From positions 2,542,001-2,606,000 of the forward strand of contig NZ_CP115920.1 of the NCBI RefSeq assembly GCF_040412085.2: a stretch of DNA of 64,000 nt, read 5' to 3'. This document shows positions 46,040 to 57,864 of this stretch, in pieces. Both the position numbers and the translations under genes were made by a program. This DNA is from Vibrio sp. CB1-14 (GTDB lineage Bacteria; Pseudomonadota; Gammaproteobacteria; Enterobacterales; Vibrionaceae). The notes beneath the pieces were generated by a model that saw only the letters and a list, made by a program, of their open reading frames with translations, did no database searches and had not been told where the DNA came from. Position 1 is the stretch's first letter. Every line of letters begins with the position of its first letter.

Positions 46040-48688
46040 ATGTTATCACTCATCGAACAAATTAAATCAGGCTCCCTTTGGGACTTCCCTGGCGGCGTGC
46101 ACCCGCAAGAAAATAAGACACAGTCTAACCGCAATGAGATAGCACGTGCTGCTGTACCGAGCGAACTCGTCATTCCTCTAAAACAGCACATTGGTAAGCC
46201 AGGCGACCTATTGGTTAACGTTGGCGATAAAGTACTTAAAGGTCAGCCGCTAAGCCAAGTCAACGCGGCCTTCATGTTGCCTGTTCATGCGCCAACGTCC
46301 GGCACCATCAAAGCGATTGAACCTCGCACTATTGCTCACCCATCGGGTTTGAATGATCTCTGCATTGTGATTGAAGCGGATGGCGAAGACACCTGGACTG
46401 AGCTTTCTCCTGTCGAAGACTACCGCGCACTTGAGCCAGACGCGCTCATCGAGACCATTCGTCTTGCCGGTATCTCAGGTATGGGCGGCGCAGGCTTCCC
46501 AACAGCGAAGAAAATTCAATCGGGTTTACAGCGCACTGAAATCTTGATCCTCAACGCCGCTGAGTGTGAGCCTTACATCACGGCAGATGACCGCTTAATG
46601 CAAGACTGCGCCGATGAAGTAATTGAAGGCATCAACATTCTCAAGCATATGCTTAAGCCAAAGCTGACCATCATCGGTATTGAAGATAACAAGCCCGAAG
46701 CAATAAAAGCATTAGAGAAAGCCGCTGCGAACGAAGACATTGTGATTCGTGTGATCCCAACCAAATATCCATCAGGCGGTGAAAAGCAGCTCATCAAGAT
46801 TTTAACCAATCTTGAAGTGCCAGTGGGTGGCATTCCTGCCAATATTGGCCTTATGGTACAAAACATTGGCTCTGCGTTCGCAATTAAGCGTGCCGTTTGC
46901 CAAGGTGAGCCACTCATTGAACGTGTCGTCACACTCACAGGTAAAACCTTCAAACAACCACGTAACGTCTGGACTCGTATTGGTACGCCAGTGCAAGCGC
47001 TGCTTGATGAGTTTGGTTACAAAGCAGATAAGAAATCACAACGTCTTATTATGGGTGGTCCAATGATGGGCTTTACCCTACCGCATGCCAATGTCCCTAT
47101 CACCAAAACGGCGAACTGTATTTTAGCACCAACGTTTCGTGAGATTGATCCTCGCTCTCACGAGATCGCCTGTATTCGTTGTAGTCAGTGCGCCGAAGCC
47201 TGCCCCGCATCTTTGCTTCCACAGCAATTACAGTGGTACGCAAAATCGCAAGAATACGACAAATGTGAAGAGCTGAACCTTAAAGACTGTATCGAATGCG
47301 GTGCGTGTGCGTTTGTTTGCCCAAGCGAAATCCCGCTGGTTCAATACTATCGCCAGGCCAAAGCCGAAATCCGCATTCGTAAACAAGATGCCGATGCAGC
47401 TGAACGTGCGAAAGTCCGTTTTGAAGAGAAAAAAGCACGCATGGAGCGTGACAAAGCAGAACGTGAAAATCGATTCAAGAAAGCCGCCGATGATCGCCGC
47501 AAACAGATGAGTAAATCTGATGGCGACGACGCTATCGCTGCTGCCATTGAGCGCGTTAAAGCGCAGAAAGCCAAAACTGAAACCACTAGTGAAGTGAAAC
47601 CAGCGGTCGCTGCAGCGATTGCCCGCGCTAAAGCTAAGCAGGCGGAAGCCGCTAAACAAGGTCAAGCAGAGCCAGACAATTCAGAAATGGCTAAACTGCG
47701 CGAAGAGCGTAAGCGTCAAGCCAGAGAGCGTAAAGCTGACAAAGCGTCAGCGCCAGAAAACGCTACTGCAGAAACCAGCGCAGATGTCGATCCGAAGAAA
47801 GCTGCGATTGCTGCAGCCCTCGCTCGTGCGAAAGCCAAGAAAGCTGCGCAGCAGCAAGATGCGCCTTCTGATTCAGGCAGCCAAGAAGCGAAAAAAGAGG
47901 CAGTGGCCGCCGCGATTGCCCGTGCGAAAGCACGCAAACAAGCAACTCAAACTGATCCGTCAGAATCAGAAAGCGAAACACCAACTTCTGAGTCAGACGA
48001 TTCAAAAAAGGCAGCAGTCGCTGCTGCAATTGCTCGTGCCAAAGCTCGCAAACAAGCCGGTAAAGCTGAGTCAGAAGAAGCGAAAGACGAAGCGCCAGCG
48101 TCTGAGGCAGACGCTCCTAAGAAAGCTGCAGTTGCTGCCGCTATCGCGCGCGCTAAAGCTCGTAAACAAGCTGCTCAGGTTGAGCCGGAAGAAGCGAAAA
48201 GCGAAACGCCAGCGTCTGAAACAGATGATCCGAAGAAAGCCGCAGTAGCTGCTGCTATTGCGCGCGCTAAAGCTCGTAAACAAGCTACTCAGGTTGAGCC
48301 AGAAGAAGCGAAAAGCGAAACGCCAGCGTCTGAAGCAGATGATCCGAAGAAAGCAGCAGTAGCTGCCGCTATCGCGCGAGCTAAAGCCCGTAAACAAGCC
48401 GCTCAAGCTGAAACTGAAGAAATGGCAAGCGAAACGCCATCTTCTGAAGCGGAAGATCCGAAGAAAGCTGCAGTTGCTGCGGCGGTTGCACGCGCTAAAG
48501 CTCGCAAGCAAGCGGTTCAAACTGAACCTGAAAAAGCAGAATCAGCACAAGCTGAACAACCTAAAGAAGTGGCTACTGAGACGACAACTTCGGAATCAGA
48601 CGATCCGAAAAAAGCCGCCGTCGCTGCCGCGATTGCTCGCGCAAAAGCTAGAAAACGCCAACAAGAACAAAATAAGGAGAACAACTAG
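46040..48688 (+). CDS. rsxC: Rsx/Rnf subunit C with long repeat tail
   Basis: An 882-residue peripheral subunit. Residues 1-440 hold the NADH/FMN-binding Nqo1-like domain ([28 protein letters not shown]) and two [4Fe-4S] sites ([12 protein letters not shown] and [12 protein letters not shown]). From about 520 to 872 a 16-residue helical motif, [16 protein letters not shown], recurs about nine times, with acidic Glu/Ser-rich linkers making units near 38 residues. Such tails vary in length among gammaproteobacterial RsxC; their role is unclear. Stop and rsxD start overlap by one base. Confidence 0.95.
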   Translation: MLSLIEQIKSGSLWDFPGGVHPQENKTQSNRNEIARAAVPSELVIPLKQHIGKPGDLLVNVGDKVLKGQPLSQVNAAFMLPVHAPTSGTIKAIEPRTIAHPSGLNDLCIVIEADGEDTWTELSPVEDYRALEPDALIETIRLAGISGMGGAGFPTAKKIQSGLQRTEILILNAAECEPYITADDRLMQDCADEVIEGINILKHMLKPKLTIIGIEDNKPEAIKALEKAAANEDIVIRVIPTKYPSGGEKQLIKILTNLEVPVGGIPANIGLMVQNIGSAFAIKRAVCQGEPLIERVVTLTGKTFKQPRNVWTRIGTPVQALLDEFGYKADKKSQRLIMGGPMMGFTLPHANVPITKTANCILAPTFREIDPRSHEIACIRCSQCAEACPASLLPQQLQWYAKSQEYDKCEELNLKDCIECGACAFVCPSEIPLVQYYRQAKAEIRIRKQDADAAERAKVRFEEKKARMERDKAERENRFKKAADDRRKQMSKSDGDDAIAAAIERVKAQKAKTETTSEVKPAVAAAIARAKAKQAEAAKQGQAEPDNSEMAKLREERKRQARERKADKASAPENATAETSADVDPKKAAIAAALARAKAKKAAQQQDAPSDSGSQEAKKEAVAAAIARAKARKQATQTDPSESESETPTSESDDSKKAAVAAAIARAKARKQAGKAESEEAKDEAPASEADAPKKAAVAAAIARAKARKQAAQVEPEEAKSETPASETDDPKKAAVAAAIARAKARKQATQVEPEEAKSETPASEADDPKKAAVAAAIARAKARKQAAQAETEEMASETPSSEAEDPKKAAVAAAVARAKARKQAVQTEPEKAESAQAEQPKEVATETTTSESDDPKKAAVAAAIARAKARKRQQEQNKENN

Positions 48689-49734
48689 TGTCGTTCTTTA
48701 TTGCTAGCTCTCCACATGCTCATAGTCGTAAACGTACGCCGGATCTGATGAAAGGTGTGGCGCTGTGTGCGCTGCCAGGCCTTGTCGCTCAGACCTATTT
48801 CTTTGGTTGGGGCACGATTATCCAACTCGCGCTGGCGATTGTTGTCGGGCTGGGACTTGAAGCTGCGGTCATGGTGCTGCGTAAGCGATCCCCTGCTCTA
48901 GCACTTCGTGACTACAGTGCATTGGTTACCGCTTGGCTTCTTGCTATTGCCATCCCGCCACTGTCTCCATGGTGGGTGGTAGTCATTGGTCTACTATTCG
49001 CTATCGTCATCGCGAAACACCTTTATGGTGGTCTGGGTCAGAACCCATTTAACCCAGCAATGGTGGCCTATGTTGTGTTACTTATCTCTTTTCCTGTAGA
49101 GATGACAAGCTGGATCACGCCAATCTCTATCTCAAACGAACCCGTTGGTTTTGCTGACGCTTTCTCGCTGATTTTCGGTGGCTTTGATATGGATGGCTAC
49201 TCACTACAGCAGATCCGTACTGGCATTGATGGCATTACAATGGCAACACCGCTTGATGCATTCAAAACAGGCATCAGTAATGGCAACACCATGGGTGAAG
49301 TTCTAAGCCAGCCCATCTTTGGCAGCCTCGCTGGCATTGGTTGGGAATGGGTAAACCTAGCCTATCTGCTCGGCGGTTTGGCACTTCTCAAGTTACGCAT
49401 TATCCAATGGCACATACCGGTGGCGATGTTAGTGTCTCTGACTGTAGTCAGCGGCTTCTTCGCCATGATATGGCCTGGCGAAACAGGCTCGCCTCTGCTG
49501 CACCTGTTGTCGGGTGCGACTATGCTTGGTGCGTTCTTTATTGCGACCGATCCCGTTTCTGCATCGACCACAGTAAAAGGTCGTTTGATTTTTGGTGCCT
49601 TCGTTGGCTTGATGGTTTTCATCATCCGTACTTGGGGCGGTTTTCCAGATGGCGTCGCCTTTGGTGTTCTACTTGCCAATATGTGTGTACCGCTTATCGA
49701 TTACTACACCAAACCAAGAACTTACGGGCACTGA
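48688..49734 (+). CDS. rsxD: Rsx/Rnf membrane subunit D
   Basis: A 348-residue inner-membrane subunit of the NqrB/RnfD family with about ten helices. N-terminus [15 protein letters not shown] is typical. The covalent FMN site is expected in the SGAT-containing stretches ([17 protein letters not shown] is visible near residue 275). Starts with GTG-overlap context at the rsxC stop. Confidence 0.95.
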   Translation: MSFFIASSPHAHSRKRTPDLMKGVALCALPGLVAQTYFFGWGTIIQLALAIVVGLGLEAAVMVLRKRSPALALRDYSALVTAWLLAIAIPPLSPWWVVVIGLLFAIVIAKHLYGGLGQNPFNPAMVAYVVLLISFPVEMTSWITPISISNEPVGFADAFSLIFGGFDMDGYSLQQIRTGIDGITMATPLDAFKTGISNGNTMGEVLSQPIFGSLAGIGWEWVNLAYLLGGLALLKLRIIQWHIPVAMLVSLTVVSGFFAMIWPGETGSPLLHLLSGATMLGAFFIATDPVSASTTVKGRLIFGAFVGLMVFIIRTWGGFPDGVAFGVLLANMCVPLIDYYTKPRTYGH

Positions 49735-49738
49735 TATT

Positions 49739-50368
49739 ATGTTGAATGCGATTAGAAAAAACGGCTTAACACTGGCTATCTTTGCTTGTGCATCAACCGG
49801 TGTCGTTGCCGTTACTCAGTACCTGACGAAAGATCAGATCTTGCGCCAAGAACGCGCACAGCTGCAAGCAACGCTAAATGAGGTCATCCCTCATGAACTG
49901 CATGACAACGAACTATACGCCGCTTGCACCTTGGTCAGCGATCCGGCACTTGGTACCACGGCAGCGCAGCCCGCTTACATTGCCACCATCAACAATGAGC
50001 CAAAAGCTCTTGCAATTGAAACCATCGCACCAGATGGTTACAGCGGCGCAATCAAGCTCATCATTGGCGTTGATGTAGACGGAACTATCTTGGGTACGCG
50101 AGTATTAGCGCACCAAGAGACACCAGGACTGGGTGATAAAATCGACCTTCGAATCACTGATTGGATCTTAGGTTTCTCTGGCAAGCAAGTGACCGAAGAC
50201 AACCTGAATGAGTGGGCAGTCCGCAAAGACGGCGGCCAGTTCGACTCGTTCACTGGCGCAACTATCACGCCAAGAGCGGTGGTCAATGCGGTCAAAAATA
50301 CCGTGGAATACGTGAACAACAATCGCGACTCCATTTTAAACCAGCCACGTAACTGTGGAGGTGAGTAA
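49739..50368 (+). CDS. rsxG: Rsx/Rnf subunit G (FMN-binding)
   Basis: A 209-residue protein with one N-terminal membrane helix (about 9-30) and a periplasmic FMN-binding domain. The flavin is carried on the Thr of [13 protein letters not shown] near residue 178. I choose the ATG at 49739 ([12 protein letters not shown]), 4 bases after the rsxD stop, rather than the ATG at 49649 inside rsxD. Overlaps rsxE by one base. Confidence 0.95.
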   Translation: MLNAIRKNGLTLAIFACASTGVVAVTQYLTKDQILRQERAQLQATLNEVIPHELHDNELYAACTLVSDPALGTTAAQPAYIATINNEPKALAIETIAPDGYSGAIKLIIGVDVDGTILGTRVLAHQETPGLGDKIDLRITDWILGFSGKQVTEDNLNEWAVRKDGGQFDSFTGATITPRAVVNAVKNTVEYVNNNRDSILNQPRNCGGE

Positions 50369-51057
50369 TGACAACCTCAAAAGAACTTCTTAAAAATGGC
50401 ATGTGGGATAACAATCCAGCTTTAGTACAGTTGCTTGGTCTCTGTCCTCTGCTTGCGGTTTCATCCACCGTAACCAACGCCTTAGGCTTAGGACTCGCAA
50501 CACTATTGGTATTGGTTGGCTCCAACGTGACAGTCTCTTTAGTTCGTGACTACGTGCCAAAAGAAGTGCGTATTCCGGTGTTCGTAATGATCATTGCAGC
50601 GCTAGTAACCTGTGTTCAGCTATTGATGAACGCATACGCCTATGGCCTTTACTTATCATTGGGTATTTTTATCCCGCTTATCGTGACCAACTGTATCATC
50701 ATCGGCCGTGCAGAAGCGTTCGCATCTAAAAACGCGGTTGGCCCTGCTGCTCTCGATGGTTTTTGGATGGGCATGGGCATGACCTCTGCGCTTGTTGTGC
50801 TTGGTGCGATGCGAGAGTTAATTGGTAACGGTACCCTGTTTGATGGTGCCGACCTGCTACTAGGTGACTGGGCGGCAGCCCTTCGTATTGAAGTGTTCCA
50901 GTTTGATAGCCAGTTCTTGTTGGCATTGTTGCCACCAGGGGCGTTTATCGGCGTTGGCTTCCTGATTGCTCTCAAGAACGTCATCGATAAGCAAATCGAA
51001 CAGCGCCAACCAAAACAAGAAAAACCAGAGATTGAACGCGCTCGCGTTACCAACTAA
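50368..51057 (+). CDS. rsxE: Rsx/Rnf membrane subunit E
   Basis: A 229-residue inner-membrane protein homologous to RsxA, with about six helices. Typical phrases are [20 protein letters not shown] and [20 protein letters not shown] with the conserved Cys; RsxA and RsxE bind a shared [2Fe-2S] cluster in the membrane. Last rsx gene; a terminator separates it from nth. Confidence 0.95.
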   Translation: MTTSKELLKNGMWDNNPALVQLLGLCPLLAVSSTVTNALGLGLATLLVLVGSNVTVSLVRDYVPKEVRIPVFVMIIAALVTCVQLLMNAYAYGLYLSLGIFIPLIVTNCIIIGRAEAFASKNAVGPAALDGFWMGMGMTSALVVLGAMRELIGNGTLFDGADLLLGDWAAALRIEVFQFDSQFLLALLPPGAFIGVGFLIALKNVIDKQIEQRQPKQEKPEIERARVTN

Positions 51058-51065
51058 AGCTTTTC

Positions 51066-51090
51066 ATGCCCGAGATTTTCGGGCATTTTT
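51066..51090 (+). terminator. Terminator of the rsx operon
   Basis: ATGCCCGA / TCGGGCAT hairpin followed by TTTTT, 9 bases beyond rsxE. nth, 67 bp further, may have its own promoter or rely on read-through. Confidence 0.85.
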
Positions 51091-51156
51091 ATAATAAAAA
51101 TACACTGGATACTCAGACACTGAGTACAAGCAATCAGCGGAAGAATTAGTCAGCAA

Positions 51157-51798
51157 ATGAACAACACCAAAAGAAAAGAGATTCTAGAGCGGCTTCGCGA
51201 AAACAACCCCAAACCAGAGACTGAGCTCAACTGGAGCTCGCCATTCGAACTGCTGATAGCGGTTCTACTATCGGCGCAAGCAACCGATGTCAGTGTTAAC
51301 AAAGCTACTGATAAACTCTATCCCGTCGCAAATACACCGGAAGCTATGCTAGCGCTCGGTGTAGATGGCGTGAAAGAGTACATCAAGACGATTGGCCTGT
51401 TTAACTCAAAAGCCGAGAACGTCATCAAGACTTGTAAGATCCTCATCGAAAAGCACGGCAGCGAAGTCCCAGAAAATCGTGAAGCGTTGGAAGCGCTACC
51501 TGGTGTGGGCCGTAAAACCGCCAACGTGGTACTCAACACCGCCTTTGGTTGGCCAACCATCGCGGTAGACACTCATATCTACCGCGTCTCAAACCGCACT
51601 AAATTCGCGATGGGCAAAACCGTCGACGATGTGGAAGAGAAATTACTCAAAGTCGTTCCAAAAGAATTTAAGCTTGATGTGCATCACTGGTTGATCCTTC
51701 ACGGACGCTACACCTGTGTCGCCCGCAAACCGCGCTGCGGCAGCTGCATTATCGAAGATCTCTGCGAATTCAAAGAAAAAGTCTATCCAGACAATTAA
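51157..51798 (+). CDS. nth: Endonuclease III (DNA glycosylase/AP lyase)
   Basis: A 213-residue base-excision enzyme removing oxidised pyrimidines. The helix-hairpin-helix is [13 protein letters not shown] with the catalytic Lys; the catalytic Asp is in [12 protein letters not shown]; the C-terminal [4Fe-4S] ligands are [17 protein letters not shown]. Full length. Placement after rsxE is conserved in gammaproteobacteria. Confidence 0.96.
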   Translation: MNNTKRKEILERLRENNPKPETELNWSSPFELLIAVLLSAQATDVSVNKATDKLYPVANTPEAMLALGVDGVKEYIKTIGLFNSKAENVIKTCKILIEKHGSEVPENREALEALPGVGRKTANVVLNTAFGWPTIAVDTHIYRVSNRTKFAMGKTVDDVEEKLLKVVPKEFKLDVHHWLILHGRYTCVARKPRCGSCIIEDLCEFKEKVYPDN

Positions 51799-51815
51799 TA
51801 TTAAGGAGCAATGTT

Positions 51816-52232
51816 ATGTCTAACGGCCGTATCCTTCACACTATGCTACGTGTAGGTGACCTAGATAAATCTATCTCGTTCTACACCGACGTCATTGGTA
51901 TGAACTTGCTGCGCAAAAATGAAAACACCGAATACAAATACACCCTAGCCTTCTTAGGCTTTGGTGATGAGTCTGAAGGTGCAGTGATTGAGCTAACGTA
52001 CAACTGGGGCGTCACCGAATACGATCTAGGTAGCGCCTATGGTCACATCGCTATCGGCGTAGACGACATCTACACCACATGCGACGCCATCAAAGCTGCA
52101 GGTGGCAACGTCACCCGCGAACCGGGTCCTGTAAAAGGCGGCACGACGCAAATCGCCTTCGTCAAAGACCCAGATGGCTACATGATTGAGTTAATTCAAA
52201 ACAAAGAAGCCAGTGCTGGCCTTGAAGGTTAA
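51816..52232 (+). CDS. gloA: Lactoylglutathione lyase (glyoxalase I)
   Basis: A 138-residue metalloenzyme that turns the methylglyoxal-glutathione adduct into lactoylglutathione. The metal ligands fit the family: H in [13 protein letters not shown] in [10 protein letters not shown] in [10 protein letters not shown] and E in [16 protein letters not shown] lies before the ATG, 17 bases after nth. Confidence 0.95.
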   Translation: MSNGRILHTMLRVGDLDKSISFYTDVIGMNLLRKNENTEYKYTLAFLGFGDESEGAVIELTYNWGVTEYDLGSAYGHIAIGVDDIYTTCDAIKAAGGNVTREPGPVKGGTTQIAFVKDPDGYMIELIQNKEASAGLEG

Positions 52233-52260
52233 GTGCTGATTTAGCCGAGCTGAAATGAGA

Positions 52261-52290
52261 AAGCCAGTGGACATTAACCACTGGCTTTTT
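52261..52290 (+). terminator. Terminator of gloA
   Basis: AAGCCAGTGG / CCACTGGCTTTTT hairpin, 28 bases after the stop. Confidence 0.9.
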
Positions 52291-52695
52291 AGTACCTCTC
52301 TCCAAGTAACCAAAACTTGCAAGTTCCCACTCTTTCCCCAACATAAAAGAACGTTCTCTACTTGAACGCCAAGGCCTACTACCTTACTGACCAATCCAAC
52401 TTAGGGGGAGTTAGAGTGGATATAGATCGTCTATGTTCAAGTGGCTTTCTGTGTCTTAGATATATGTGAGCCAAGTAAGCCTTTAAACGAATTGAGTGTT
52501 ATGTTCAAACTGGCTAAAATAGGCGATAGAATTTACATAGAGTTTCGTTAGGTTAGCCTAATCATGTCTAAGCTCTAGCCTATGTTGTCCCAGATCGTTT
52601 TTATCCTGTAAAGGATTAGCTGCTAGCTTAGTACCACAGCGTCTTAAATTGAGTGATATAGATTATGAATAATAGAAAGGTCATTTTAAGCCTAC
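52291..52695. other. Intergenic region left of IS copy 2
   Basis: About 400 bp without a convincing gene. One tiny frame (52501-52551, MFKLAKIGDRIYIEFR then stop) looks protein-like and may be a remnant of a gene start or a very short peptide. No promoter or operator could be assigned. The IS at its right edge lacks a target duplication, so DNA may have been lost here. Confidence 0.4.
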
Positions 52696-52703
52696 TGTAG
52701 TGG

Positions 52704-53543
<840 letters not shown>

Positions 53544-53601
53544 CTGGTCAATTAGCGAGAACGTTCGAGTTCGTCCGACATTAAGAGAGCTGTGGCCTTT
53601 T

Positions 53602-53862
53602 TTAGTATGGATTTTCTCTTTCCAAGCGATTAATCCTAGCTTCTAACTCTTGGATCTTCTGCTGTTCTGGCGTTAGAGCTTTAACCGCTGGCGTTTCTCC
53701 GCCGCGCTCAATCTTTAGTTGATCTACCCAGCGTCGTAAGGCCGTATCGCCGATATCTAAGGATCGTGCCGCCTCAGATATTGAGTAACCTTGATCAAGA
53801 ACCAAGCTTGCGGCATCTACTTTGAACTCAGGAGAAAATGTACGTCGTTGTCGTTTTGTCAT
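53602..53862 (-). pseudogene. Transposase OrfA of IS copy 2, frameshifted
   Basis: The frame matches OrfA of copy 1 up to NRLERE, then a missing A (four instead of five before TCCATAC) sends it to an early stop at 53602. This loses the end of OrfA and moves the slippery site into the wrong frame, so no OrfAB fusion can form by the normal -1 slip. Confidence 0.88.
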
Positions 53863-54067
53863 TGAACACCTCATTTACGGTGGAGACTTTACCACCTAAT
53901 TTGGTGTCCGGGATCATTAAACCACTACACAAGCTCCTCTAGCACGGCTTGAGGATTTTTTTTGGCCTAATTTCTTTTTCATGATCCGCTCGTCTTAGAA
54001 GAATTCAAAGACTTATTGCTTTATTCGTATTGAAAAAATCAAAACCAGAAACATCGAATTGCATTGA

Positions 54068-54099
54068 CAAAAAACCAGCAGCCTCACAACCACTGGTTT
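54068..54099 (-). terminator. Terminator of motY
   Basis: AAACCAG / CTGGTTT arms followed by TTTTTTG on the minus strand, about 26 bases beyond the motY stop. Confidence 0.7.
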
Positions 54100-54124
54100 C
54101 CGAATCTCCAATTACAAACAGACC

Positions 54125-55009
54125 TTACACCTCAGTCCGCCCAAACGAAATCACCACCCTTTGGTTCTTCGCTTTACCCACTGGCGATGCATTACTCGCG
54201 ATAGGCCTGCGCTTACCATAACCCTGCACCTGAATGCGGTCTTTCGGCAACCCTAAAGAGTGGAAGTAGTCCTGTAAAATCGTCGCACGTTTTTCCGATA
54301 ACTGCTGGCTTTCACTCTTCGACTCTGATGAATCAGTAAACGCAGAAACTAAAACTAAATCAATATCTTGGTTAAAGCGCACGTACTCAGCAATCTGCTG
54401 CAAACGATGTTGCGAGGTCTTATTGAGCTGCTCACTATTGCGGTCATAGTGCAAGATAGTGAAAGAAATATCTTCAAAGCTGTACGGAAGCAAGTTGGCG
54501 ACACAATCACTAAACACGTTGTACTTAGTCTGGAATAACACAGAAGATAGTGACACTTCGATGCGCTCGTCTCGGCTTTGCCAATCTTGGTAGCTAAACG
54601 TTGGATAGCGACCTTTTTCAAGTTCACTCAGGATGCTCCAAGCGGCTTGCCCACCTACGTAACCGTCGAACTGTTTAAAGAACTGCAAGTTGGTGATGCG
54701 GTCAGCACTGTCACCAGGACGCCATGGTGGTGGCATCGACACTAAACTTACATTGCGCGTTTCCCCCATCGAGCGGCGCATTTTAAGTTCAAAATCAAGG
54801 TTCTTCTTTTTGCTAGCGCGAGCGACGAATTCCGCATCGCCAAAGTTTGGGATCGGATGTACAAGGCGGCACTCAAGCGGTGTGTTACTTACCATTTCCC
54901 ACTGCGACTGAGTGGGCGTTGCCACATAGCGCTTTTCCATTGCCGCATCCGCCGTTGGGATTGCCAGCGTAGGTAGGAGTAATGTGGTAAGTAAAGCTTT
55001 TAATTTCAT
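54125..55009 (-). CDS. motY: Sodium-type flagellar motor protein MotY
   Basis: A 294-residue periplasmic protein of the polar flagellar T ring that anchors the PomA/PomB stator. A signal peptide ends near residue 22 (IPTADA, then AMEKRYV). The C-terminal OmpA-like peptidoglycan-binding domain (about 180-290) has [19 protein letters not shown] and [18 protein letters not shown] choose the ATG at 55009 (MKLKALL), which gives the signal peptide; the ATG at 55066 adds an unlikely hydrophilic stretch. Divergent from rnt, as in other vibrios. Confidence 0.94.
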   Translation of the reverse strand: MKLKALLTTLLLPTLAIPTADAAMEKRYVATPTQSQWEMVSNTPLECRLVHPIPNFGDAEFVARASKKKNLDFELKMRRSMGETRNVSLVSMPPPWRPGDSADRITNLQFFKQFDGYVGGQAAWSILSELEKGRYPTFSYQDWQSRDERIEVSLSSVLFQTKYNVFSDCVANLLPYSFEDISFTILHYDRNSEQLNKTSQHRLQQIAEYVRFNQDIDLVLVSAFTDSSESKSESQQLSEKRATILQDYFHSLGLPKDRIQVQGYGKRRPIASNASPVGKAKNQRVVISFGRTEV

Positions 55010-55352
55010 ACAGATAGATAACTCGATAGCATTTGCATTAGCGGCATGTCCTTGCCGCCAAAGCATTTAGATGGATCTCCGTATAGGTTATTGCAATTTC
55101 CCCGCCAACATAGCGCTTATGAAAAACAAAGCGCTCGTTTCCTGATGGCGCATCTCAGACAAGTTAGACTCTGACTACTTTTTGTACCGACTTTGTTCAA
55201 CCAATATCTTAGACGAACCTTAGTTATTGAACCAAAGCCATGAGCGCTTGCTATCAATAGCCGTATAGAAGGCAAATTAAATGCCCGGTTTAGTTTTTTA
55301 TGCTGACATAATCTGCAATAATGCCTGCTTCGTCACACTTGAAAACTCAAAC
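55010..55352. promoter_or_regulatory. Divergent control region motY / rnt
   Basis: This holds the promoters of motY (minus) and rnt (plus). No gene or clear operator was seen. An in-frame ATG at 55281 exists upstream of rnt but adds an unlikely Cys-rich leader. Confidence 0.4.
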
Positions 55353-56003
55353 ATGTCTGTAGAAAACGAAGCACTTACCCTAAAAAAGCGATTCCGTGGT
55401 TACTTTCCCGTTGTTGTCGACGTGGAAACAGCAGGTTTTAATGCTAGCACTGATGCGTTACTGGAAATTTGTGCCATCACTTTAAAGATGGACGAAGAAG
55501 GTAACCTTGAACCTGCCACTGTGATGCACTATCACATTGAACCATTCGAAGGCGCGAACTTAGAAAAGGAAGCGCTGGAATTTAACGGTATTCGCGACCC
55601 ATTCAGCCCACTTCGTGGTGCGGTGTCGGAGCAAGAAGCGTTAAAAGAGATCTACAAAGTGATTCGAAAAGAGCAAAAGCAACACGATTGCAGTCGCGCC
55701 ATCATGGTGGCGCACAATGCGAACTTCGATCACAGTTTTGTGAGTGCGGCGAATGAACGTGCCAAACTTAAGCGCGTTCCGTTCCATCCGTTTGCTACCT
55801 TTGATACTGCCACTTTGAGCGGTCTCGCCTTTGGTCAAACGGTATTGGCAAAAGCTTGTAAAGTCGCAGGAATGGAGTTCGATAACAAGGAAGCCCACTC
55901 GGCTCTTTACGACACTCAAAAGACGGCTGAGCTGTTTTGCCGAATCGTCAACAAATGGAAGGCTCTTGGTGGCTGGCCGATTGTTGACGACAACCAAGAA
56001 TAA
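55353..56003 (+). CDS. rnt: Ribonuclease T
   Basis: A 216-residue DEDD exonuclease that trims the 3' ends of tRNA and other stable RNAs. Acidic motifs are [18 protein letters not shown] (Exo I), [11 protein letters not shown] (Exo II) and [14 protein letters not shown] (Exo III). I choose the ATG at 55353 (MSVENEAL), the usual start. Full length. The antiporter gene follows by 27 bases. Confidence 0.95.
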   Translation: MSVENEALTLKKRFRGYFPVVVDVETAGFNASTDALLEICAITLKMDEEGNLEPATVMHYHIEPFEGANLEKEALEFNGIRDPFSPLRGAVSEQEALKEIYKVIRKEQKQHDCSRAIMVAHNANFDHSFVSAANERAKLKRVPFHPFATFDTATLSGLAFGQTVLAKACKVAGMEFDNKEAHSALYDTQKTAELFCRIVNKWKALGGWPIVDDNQE

Positions 56004-56030
56004 ACAAACACACATTTTTTAGAGATTATT

Positions 56031-57356
56031 ATGAATCCTGTCGTTATTTCCGTTTGCATCATGCTGCTGCTCGCACTGATGCGCGTTAACGTTGTCGTTG
56101 CGTTAACATTCAGTGCCATTGTTGGTGGTGTCGTATCTGGTATGTCTTTGACTGATGCTGTTAGTGCCTTTGAAGGCGGCCTCGGCGGTGGTGCCACTAT
56201 CGCACTTAGCTATGCGATGCTAGGTACCTTTGCTGTCGCAATTTCGAAATCTGGTATTACTGATCTACTTGCACAGAGCGTTATTAAACGCATCCATGGC
56301 AAAGAGAGTTCAGCAGGCACAACGGGTCTTAAATATGCGGTTCTTGTTGCGCTTATCTTAGTGACTATGTCGTCTCAGAACATTATTCCAGTTCATATCG
56401 CCTTTATCCCAATTTTGATCCCACCTTTGTTAGGCGTATTTGCAAAACTTAAGCTGGATCGTCGTCTAGTAGCGTGTGTGCTGACCTTTGGTCTAGTGAC
56501 GCCTTATATGGTATTGCCTATTGGCTTTGGTGGTATCTTCCTAAACAACATTCTGCTTAAAAACCTGCACGACAATGGCCTTGAGTCAATAACAGCGTCA
56601 CAAGTACCAATGGCGATGTTGTTGCCAGCTGCTGGCATGATCACCGGTCTTCTAGTGGCTGTGTTAGTTAGCTACCGTAAGCCTCGCGAATACGCAGAAA
56701 CCGAGCTAACACAAATTGATGAAGAGCCTTCGCACATCAACAAAAAGAACATTGTTATTGCAATTGCAGGTATCGTTGCGGCTCTCGCTGTTCAACTAAC
56801 CTCTGGCTCAATGATCATTGGTGCACTGGCTGGCTTCATGGTGTTCACTTTCGGCGGCGTGATCGCATGGAAAGAGACGCAAGATGTGTTCACTAAAGGT
56901 GTACACATGATGGCGATGATCGGCTTTATCATGATTTCAGCAGCAGGCTTTGCTGCAGTAATGAAACAAACTGGCGGCGTTGAAACGCTGGTTGAGGCAC
57001 TATCAACAAGCATCGGTGACAACAAGCCACTTGCAGCACTGCTAATGCTGATTGTTGGTCTTCTGGTCACTATGGGTATTGGTTCTTCGTTCTCGACGAT
57101 TCCAATCATTGCAACGATTTACGTGCCTCTAGCACTTGCATTTGGCTTCTCGCCAATGGCAACAGTAGCCCTTGTTGGTACTGCAGCTGCACTCGGTGAC
57201 GCCGGTTCACCAGCTTCTGACTCAACCTTAGGTCCAACGTCTGGCCTAAACGCAGATGGTCAGCACGAACACATTTGGGAAACCGTGGTACCGACCTTTG
57301 TCCACTACAACATCCCACTGATTGTATTTGGTTGGATTGCGGCGATGGTGCTGTAG
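56031..57356 (+). CDS. Na+/H+ antiporter family protein
   Basis: A 441-residue inner-membrane protein with about 11-12 helices of the NhaC/YuiF-like antiporter family. Notable stretches are [20 protein letters not shown] near the N-terminus and [20 protein letters not shown] near the C-terminus, which is a family mark. It likely exchanges Na+ for H+, or carries an organic acid or amino acid with them; the sequence does not decide. Only 27 bases after rnt, so probably cotranscribed. Confidence 0.85.
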   Translation: MNPVVISVCIMLLLALMRVNVVVALTFSAIVGGVVSGMSLTDAVSAFEGGLGGGATIALSYAMLGTFAVAISKSGITDLLAQSVIKRIHGKESSAGTTGLKYAVLVALILVTMSSQNIIPVHIAFIPILIPPLLGVFAKLKLDRRLVACVLTFGLVTPYMVLPIGFGGIFLNNILLKNLHDNGLESITASQVPMAMLLPAAGMITGLLVAVLVSYRKPREYAETELTQIDEEPSHINKKNIVIAIAGIVAALAVQLTSGSMIIGALAGFMVFTFGGVIAWKETQDVFTKGVHMMAMIGFIMISAAGFAAVMKQTGGVETLVEALSTSIGDNKPLAALLMLIVGLLVTMGIGSSFSTIPIIATIYVPLALAFGFSPMATVALVGTAAALGDAGSPASDSTLGPTSGLNADGQHEHIWETVVPTFVHYNIPLIVFGWIAAMVL

Positions 57357-57375
57357 TCATACTCGCTTTGAGTAG

Positions 57376-57395
57376 ATCCCTGCCTACGCAGGGAT
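57376..57395. repeat. ATCCCTGC/GCAGGGAT intergenic palindrome
   Basis: A short hairpin (8-bp arms, CTAC loop) of a type commonly scattered between bacterial genes, between the antiporter stop and the terminator. Confidence 0.5.
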
Positions 57396-57405
57396 GACGT
57401 TCCGT

Positions 57406-57438
57406 AAAAAAAAGGCTTGGTCAATGACCAAGCTTTTT
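57406..57438. terminator. Bidirectional terminator
   Basis: GCTTGGTCA / TGACCAAGC with A and T runs on either side, between the convergent antiporter and DUF1244 genes. Confidence 0.9.
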
Positions 57439-57457
57439 TGTCTCTTCTAAACCAAGA

Positions 57458-57778
57458 CTATTTCTTTGCTTGTCTTGCTTCAAACGCTGCTAGCTGTTCT
57501 GGCGTTGCCTTTGGTTGATGGTTGGTTTTCCATTCATCGTAAGTCATACCGTAAACACGTTCGCGAGCGTCATCAATGTCTAAGTCCAATCCAGCGGTTT
57601 CTGCTTCGGCTTTATACCACTTGCTAAAACAGTTACGGCAAAACCCTGCCAAAATCATAAGGTCGATGTTTTGCACATCTTTATTGCTGTCTAGGTGCTC
57701 TAGAAGGCGACGAAATACCGCAGCGTCGAGCTTATCTTGTTGCTCTTGAGGTAGATCTTTATATTTGAAATCAGCCAC
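57458..57778 (-). CDS. DUF1244-family protein
   Basis: A 106-residue cytoplasmic protein of the DUF1244 family (ILAGFCRNCFSKWYKAEAE; RERVYGMTYDEWKTNHQ). The conserved FCRNC pair of cysteines may bind metal. Function is unknown. Monocistronic, with terminators on both sides. Confidence 0.92.
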   Translation of the reverse strand: MADFKYKDLPQEQQDKLDAAVFRRLLEHLDSNKDVQNIDLMILAGFCRNCFSKWYKAEAETAGLDLDIDDARERVYGMTYDEWKTNHQPKATPEQLAAFEARQAKK

Positions 57779-57829
57779 TCTACTTTCCTTTTATTGTTGG
57801 TTTTTCTTCCTCCATCCTAACCAACAAAC

Positions 57830-57860
57830 AAAAAAATGCCCAGTCGAAACTGGGCATTTA
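57830..57860 (-). terminator. Terminator of the RND operon
   Basis: AAATGCCCAG / CTGGGCATTTTTTT on the minus strand, immediately beyond the RND permease stop. Confidence 0.88.
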
Positions 57861-57864
57861 TGAC

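Noticed and set aside
47590..48670. DNA repeats in rsxC considered as CRISPR or a mobile element
   Set aside because: They are in frame and encode a regular protein repeat.
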